Source of the DNA: an uncultured Chloroflexota bacterium
GTDB lineage: Bacteria; Chloroflexota; Limnocylindria; Limnocylindrales; Limnocylindraceae
Assembly: GCA_903851225.1 (NCBI GenBank)
Contig: CAINNT010000044.1
Coordinates: 1-9,909 of the forward strand
Direction of reading: 5' to 3'
DNA length: 9,909 nucleotides
Part shown: in pieces, positions 6,698 to 9,909 of the stretch
Position numbering within the stretch: position 1 is the stretch's first letter
Layout of the letters: each line of letters opens with the position of its first letter
Notes under the pieces: generated by a model
What the model saw: the letters and a program-made list of their open reading frames with translations, nothing else
Database searches by the model: none
What the model was told of the DNA's origin: nothing
Made by a program: the position numbers and the translations under genes

Positions 6698-6734
6698 CTG
6701 GCTCACAGCAGCGGCGGATGCCGAAGGAGGAGCG

Positions 6735-7145
6735 ATGTTGAATCAGGAGCCACAGGTCGCGAACGAGGCACCAACCGGCGCACCCGTTCTCGCCCTCACC
6801 GACGCCGCCGCAGCCAAGGTCATCGAGCTCGCCAAAGGCGAGACGAATCCGCTGATTGGTCTCCGTGTGTACATCGTTTCGGGCGGCTGCAGCGGGTACC
6901 GCTACGGCATGATGCTCGACGATGTCGAGAATCCGGGCGACAGTGTCTTCATGGCGAACGGCGTGCGTGTCTACGTCGACGAGAAGGCCGTGCCACTGAT
7001 CAAGGGCTCAACCGTCGATTACGTCGATGCCATGATGGGCGCCGGATTCACGGTCGATAATCCGAACTCGGTTGGCGGCTGCGGCTGCGGCTCCAGCTTC
7101 CGCACCGCGGATTCGGCAGGACAGGCCTCGGCCTGCAGCCACTGA
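6735..7145 (+). CDS. A-type Fe-S cluster carrier (IscA/ErpA/HesB family)
   Basis: A 136-residue A-type carrier that receives and passes on Fe-S clusters to apo-proteins. The three ligand cysteines are Cys52 (GGCSGY), Cys116 and Cys118 (GCGCGSSF); the C-x63-C-x-C spacing equals that of E. coli IscA Cys35/Cys99/Cys101. The core is preceded by about 18 extra N-terminal residues (EPQVANEAPTGAP) and followed by a 14-residue tail (RTADSAGQASACSH), which holds a fourth Cys and is longer than in typical members. The start at 6735 is set by the Shine-Dalgarno run AAGGAGGA 3 nt before the ATG region; the frame is open upstream to 6456, but that part overlaps the thiolase gene. Whether it is IscA, ErpA or SufA cannot be told. 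No suf/isc scaffold genes are adjacent. Confidence 0.9.
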   Translation: MLNQEPQVANEAPTGAPVLALTDAAAAKVIELAKGETNPLIGLRVYIVSGGCSGYRYGMMLDDVENPGDSVFMANGVRVYVDEKAVPLIKGSTVDYVDAMMGAGFTVDNPNSVGGCGCGSSFRTADSAGQASACSH

Positions 7146-8061
7146 CCTGGAGCAGAACGGCGACGCGCCGAACCTGATTCCGCTCTTCCCGCTGCAACTC
7201 GTACTCTTCCCGGGCGTTGCCCTGCCGCTGCATATCTTTGAGCCGCGCTACCGCTTGATGGTGAAGCGCTGCTTGGAGCTGAATCGACCATTCGGCGTGG
7301 TTCGCTCGGGAAACGATGGCCTTTCAGAGATCGGCACCCTCGCCGAGATCCGAGAAGCGACACGCTACGTTGACGGGCGCTGGGACATCGTTGCGCTCGG
7401 CACCCAGCGCTTCCGCATCACGAACTTCGATCGCAGTGCCGCCTACCTTCAGGCCGAAGTCGAACTACTGGACGAGGTCGTGGGCGAACCGGCGGAGCAG
7501 GTGCGCGCAGCGGCGGAGCGCGTCTCCGACATGTTCATTGCCTACCTCGAACTACTGCGCGGTGTAGACGAGGGTGAGCACGAGCACGATCACGACGACG
7601 AAGAGGGGGAGGATGACGGGGGCGACGACGAAGAGGTCACCCCCGAAGCGATCGACGAAGCGCTCCAAGAGGAGCAGGGTGCGGCGCTCAGTCAAGAGGT
7701 CGTCGCCGAGATCGAGCGTCTCCTGGTGGCGTCACACTCTACCGCTGGTCCGGCCAAGGTCACCGAGTACGCCGAGGGCGACGATGAATCGTCAGATGAA
7801 GATAGTGACCCTGATGGCGAGCTGCTCGCCACGGCGATCGACCGCCTCTCTGGGAGCGACGACCCCGTGGGCCTTTCGCATGTGGTCGGTGGCGTGGTGC
7901 AGTTGAGCACCGAGCAGCGCCAAGAACTTCTTGAGGCCCCTGATGCACTTGCACGCCTCACCCTGCTCGCCGCTCACCTTGACCGCGAAAACTTGCTGCT
8001 CGCCGAAGGGATTCGACCCTGGCAAGCAGATCCCGCCACACTTTCAGAACGTCGCAACTAA
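7072..8061 (+). CDS. LON substrate-binding domain protein with acidic insertions; start uncertain
   Basis: A stand-alone LON N-terminal (substrate-binding) domain protein, without the AAA+ or protease parts of Lon. Numbering from TTG 7072: the domain begins NLIPLFPLQLVLFPG (34-48), includes HIFEPRYR (54-61), the IGTLAEI and ALGTQRFRI strands, and a C-terminal helical part ending near 320. Two strongly acidic stretches interrupt the helical half: about 166-188 (His/Asp/Glu-rich) and 234-250 (Asp/Ser/Glu-rich), making it about 100 residues longer than usual stand-alone members. The start is a problem. There is no ATG or GTG before the domain; the only options are TTG 7072, which overlaps iscA by 74 bp, or CTG codons at 7147 (1 nt after the iscA stop) and 7174. 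ATG 7258 would cut off the first strands. Coupling to iscA is likely. Role in proteolysis or chaperoning is inferred. Confidence 0.8.
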   Translation: MAAAAAAPASAPRIRQDRPRPAATDLEQNGDAPNLIPLFPLQLVLFPGVALPLHIFEPRYRLMVKRCLELNRPFGVVRSGNDGLSEIGTLAEIREATRYVDGRWDIVALGTQRFRITNFDRSAAYLQAEVELLDEVVGEPAEQVRAAAERVSDMFIAYLELLRGVDEGEHEHDHDDEEGEDDGGDDEEVTPEAIDEALQEEQGAALSQEVVAEIERLLVASHSTAGPAKVTEYAEGDDESSDEDSDPDGELLATAIDRLSGSDDPVGLSHVVGGVVQLSTEQRQELLEAPDALARLTLLAAHLDRENLLLAEGIRPWQADPATLSERRN

Positions 8062-8078
8062 ATGGTGCGAGCAGCAGA

Positions 8079-8084
8079 TACGAT
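8079..8084 (+). promoter_or_regulatory. -10 box TACGAT of a leaderless promoter for nucleoside hydrolase copy 1
   Basis: TACGAT is followed by exactly 6 nt (gcgccc) and the ATG at 8091, within the 29-nt gap after the LON-domain gene. There is no Shine-Dalgarno sequence near the ATG. A related but degraded sequence (AACGTT) sits at the same place before copy 2. Confidence 0.55.
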
Positions 8085-8090
8085 GCGCCC

Positions 8091-9029
8091 ATGAGCACAA
8101 CCCGCCGCATGTGGATCGACACCGATACTGCGTCCGACGACGTTGTCGCTATCGTCATGGCGCTCCAGCACCCGAACACCGAAGTCGTTGGCATGTCGAT
8201 TGTTATTGGCAATGTCCCGGTGGAGCTCGGCGTGCAGAACGCCCTGTACACCGCGGAACTCTGTGGCAAGAACGTTCCTGTGCATGCTGGTGCAGAGATG
8301 CCCCTCGTTCGTCCATTTGCGACCGCGCAGCATGTGCACGGCGCCGACGGCATGGGCGACATCGGTCTGCCGCTCAAGGGCCGCAAGGCAACAAGCAACA
8401 ACGCGGTGCACGAGATGATCGAAGCGTTCCGCAAAGAGCCAGGCGAACTTGAGCTCGTTGCGCTCGGGCCACTTACCAACCTCGCCCTCGCCATTCGCAT
8501 CGAACCGGAGTTCGCAAGCTGGGTCAAGCGCTGCGTGATCATGGGCGGTACCGGCGTGCTCCCTGGCAACATCACGCCACTCGCCGAATTCAACTGGTGG
8601 GTCGACCCCGAGGCGGTGCACATCGTGTTGGAGTCGGGGATGAAGGTCGAGATGGTCGGCTGGGACGTCTCGGTCGCCGACGCCGTGATTGAGGATGATC
8701 TCGCGGCAGAGCTGCGCGCTCTTGGCCCACTCGGGCAGTACAGCATTGACATTCAGCGCGTCTTGCGAAAGTTCTGTGAAGAGTCGTCAAAGCTGAAAGG
8801 CTTCGACTGGCCAGATCCGATCGCCATGGCCGTGGCGCTCGAGCCCGATATTGCAACGAGTGAGGCGCATCGTCGCGTCGAGGTGTCGCTCGGCCTTGGC
8901 CACGAACGCGGGCAGACGATCGTCGATCACCTTGGCAACACGAAGCGTGAGCCGAACTGTCGGGTGGTCTATCGGGTGGATCGCGCGCGCTTCATCGACA
9001 TGATTCGTACCGCGCTTCGCGCCCAATAA
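8091..9029 (+). CDS. Nucleoside hydrolase, tandem copy 1 (IunH family)
   Basis: A 312-residue member of the inosine-uridine nucleoside N-ribohydrolase family, the family's usual length. These Ca2+-dependent enzymes hydrolyse nucleosides to base and ribose. Seen: N-terminal metal/ribose motif IDTDTASDD (9-17), a variant of DxDPGxDD that keeps all Asp residues; IGN (39-41); HVHGADGMGD (81-90); ALGPLTNLA (123-131); FNWWVDPEA; and W240-P241-D242 near the C-terminal end. The last site normally reads His-Asp: Asp242 is the last Ca2+ ligand, while the leaving-group acid His241 of the Crithidia enzyme is Pro here. Substrate preference is therefore unpredictable. The leaderless -10 box supports the start. 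About 87% identical over 285 residues to the following gene (hand alignment). Confidence 0.9.
   Translation: MSTTRRMWIDTDTASDDVVAIVMALQHPNTEVVGMSIVIGNVPVELGVQNALYTAELCGKNVPVHAGAEMPLVRPFATAQHVHGADGMGDIGLPLKGRKATSNNAVHEMIEAFRKEPGELELVALGPLTNLALAIRIEPEFASWVKRCVIMGGTGVLPGNITPLAEFNWWVDPEAVHIVLESGMKVEMVGWDVSVADAVIEDDLAAELRALGPLGQYSIDIQRVLRKFCEESSKLKGFDWPDPIAMAVALEPDIATSEAHRRVEVSLGLGHERGQTIVDHLGNTKREPNCRVVYRVDRARFIDMIRTALRAQ
8607..8665 (+). repeat. Direct repeat unit, perfect 59-bp match to 9571-9629
   Basis: This stretch of copy 1 (from CCCGAGGCGG to GGCTGGGA) is identical to the corresponding stretch of copy 2, including all third codon positions. Both flanks differ at synonymous sites. Confidence 0.85.
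8799..8945 (+). repeat. Direct repeat unit, 147 bp, one mismatch to 9763-9909
   Basis: From the codon GGC of GFDWPD onward, copy 1 and copy 2 match over 147 bp with a single difference (C at 8866, T at 9830, changing Ala to Val). The match reaches the window edge and may continue. The 133 bp just before it differ at about 54 positions by hand count, so the boundary is abrupt. Confidence 0.9.
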
Positions 9030-9054
9030 CTCTTTTTGCCGAAACGTTGCACTG

Positions 9055-9909
9055 ATGACCCCAACCCGTCGCATGTGGATCGACACCGACACTGCATCTG
9101 ACGATGCAGTCGCTATCGTCATGGCGCTGAAGCATCCGAACACCGAGGTGATCGGAATGTCTGTGGTGATTGGGAATGTTCCAGTTGAGATGGGCGTACA
9201 GAACGCCCTGTACACAGCTGAACTCTGCGGTAGGACCGTCCCCGTTCATGCGGGGGCTGAGATGCCGCTCGTTCGAGCCTTCGCCACCGCGCAGCATGTG
9301 CACGGCGCCGACGGGATGGGCGACATCGGCTTGCCACTCAAAGGCCGCAAGGCAACGAGCAACGACGCGGTCCACGCCATGATCGAGGCATTCCGCCGCG
9401 AACCCGGCGAGCTTGAGCTCGTTGCGCTGGGGCCACTTACCAACCTCGCCCTCGCCATCCGCATCGAACCGAAGTTCGCGAGCTGGGTGAAGCGCTGCGT
9501 GATCATGGGCGGGACTGGGGTGTTGCCGGGGAATGCGACACCTCTCTCAGAGTTCAATTGGTGGATTGATCCCGAGGCGGTGCACATCGTGTTGGAGTCG
9601 GGGATGAAGGTCGAGATGGTCGGCTGGGATGTTTCGCTTGCAGACTCTGTCATCGACACGGATCTAGCTGACGAGCTGAGAAGCCTTGGCCCACTCGGCA
9701 CATTCAGCATTGACATTCAGAAATCTCTCCGCAGATTTATACAAGAGGTTACGGGTCGCACAGGCTTCGACTGGCCAGATCCGATCGCCATGGCCGTGGC
9801 GCTCGAGCCCGATATTGCAACGAGTGAGGTGCATCGTCGCGTCGAGGTGTCGCTCGGCCTTGGCCACGAACGCGGGCAGACGATCGTCGATCACCTTGGC
9901 AACACGAAG
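9055..9909 (+). CDS. Nucleoside hydrolase, tandem copy 2 (3' end outside window)
   Basis: The frame is open from ATG 9055 to the window edge (285 codons), missing about 27 residues relative to copy 1. It aligns with copy 1 at a constant offset of 964 bp with no indels. All motifs are shared: IDTDTASDD, HVHGADGMGD, ALGPLTNLA, FNWWIDPEA and W240-P241-D242. I count about 36 amino-acid differences, of which some 19 cluster between residues 195 and 236, just before WPD, the part of the fold that in known nucleoside hydrolases helps close the active site and set specificity. The start is taken by homology with copy 1; there is no Shine-Dalgarno site and only a degraded form of copy 1's -10 box. It starts 25 nt after copy 1's stop and is probably co-transcribed. 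Likely a paralogue with shifted substrate range. Confidence 0.88.
   Translation, partial: MTPTRRMWIDTDTASDDAVAIVMALKHPNTEVIGMSVVIGNVPVEMGVQNALYTAELCGRTVPVHAGAEMPLVRAFATAQHVHGADGMGDIGLPLKGRKATSNDAVHAMIEAFRREPGELELVALGPLTNLALAIRIEPKFASWVKRCVIMGGTGVLPGNATPLSEFNWWIDPEAVHIVLESGMKVEMVGWDVSLADSVIDTDLADELRSLGPLGTFSIDIQKSLRRFIQEVTGRTGFDWPDPIAMAVALEPDIATSEVHRRVEVSLGLGHERGQTIVDHLGNTK
9571..9629 (+). repeat. Direct repeat unit, partner of 8607-8665
   Basis: Copy 2 partner of the perfect 59-bp match, at the constant 964-bp offset. It encodes PEAVHIVLESGMKVEMVGW. Confidence 0.85.
9763..9909 (+). repeat. Direct repeat unit, partner of 8799-8945
   Basis: Copy 2 partner of the 147-bp near-perfect match, cut by the window edge. 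It encodes the W-P-D metal site and the following conserved helix and strand. Confidence 0.9.

Noticed and set aside
5750..6706. Long open frame of 318 codons on the minus strand opposite the thiolase.
   Set aside because: Antisense to a complete thiolase with all catalytic residues; Arg/Cys/His-rich composition typical of a shadow frame.
6456..6734. Upstream extension of the iscA reading frame by 93 codons.
   Set aside because: It overlaps the end of the thiolase gene and encodes no family-like sequence; a strong Shine-Dalgarno site and a -10 box place the start at 6735.
7958..8752. Minus-strand open frame of 264 codons opposite nucleoside hydrolase copy 1, with a similar one opposite copy 2.
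   Set aside because: The pair looks conserved only because the sense genes are duplicates; the sense strand carries the recognised enzyme.
9015..9038. Short GC hairpin followed by CTCTTTTT after hydrolase copy 1, considered as a terminator.
   Set aside because: The stem is only about 4 bp and the T run is about 10 nt from it, so it does not form a convincing intrinsic terminator.

Overview
The window is a dense, GC-rich bacterial chromosome segment with 11 protein-coding genes (two cut by the window edges), no RNA genes, no recognisable insertion sequence and no CRISPR array. Gaps are mostly under 60 bases and no gene-free stretch exceeds 300. The Thermus-type long isocitrate dehydrogenase, the high GC and several TANNNT boxes placed exactly 6 nt before an ATG (leaderless transcription) suggest a Chloroflexota, Actinomycetota or Deinococcota-like organism, probably free-living and aerobic. 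Chloroflexota is my weak preference, but taxonomy cannot be fixed from this sequence.

Layout. 1-1671 (+): 3' end of a uridine-phosphorylase-type nucleoside phosphorylase, followed after 4 nt by a class I cytochrome P450. 1678-4187 (+): a leaderless promoter, NADP-type isocitrate dehydrogenase with the C-terminal domain of the Thermus enzyme, then a YdcZ-family small membrane transporter and a 3-TM hypothetical protein overlapping it by ATGA. 4204-5395 (-): a two-gene unit read leftwards, a LolA-like candidate without a signal peptide followed by a CoxG-like SRPBCC protein. It converges on the 3-TM gene and diverges from the thiolase across a 39-bp gap that appears to hold two opposed leaderless promoters. 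5435-8061 (+): a PcaF-like thiolase, an IscA/ErpA-type Fe-S carrier with its own promoter and Shine-Dalgarno site, and a LON-domain protein whose start is buried in, or abuts, the end of iscA. 8091-9909 (+): two tandem nucleoside hydrolase paralogues, the second cut by the window end.

Functionally this is housekeeping and accessory metabolism: nucleoside salvage at both ends (phosphorylase and hydrolases), a TCA step, acyl-CoA thiolysis, Fe-S assembly and a P450 of unknown substrate. I see no defence system or other obviously new multi-gene machine. The most interesting signals are the mosaic (gene-conversion-like) divergence of the two nucleoside hydrolases, the repeated TANNNT-N6-ATG architecture including a head-to-head pair, the absence of a normal start codon for the LON-domain gene, and active-site substitutions in the hydrolases and the P450.
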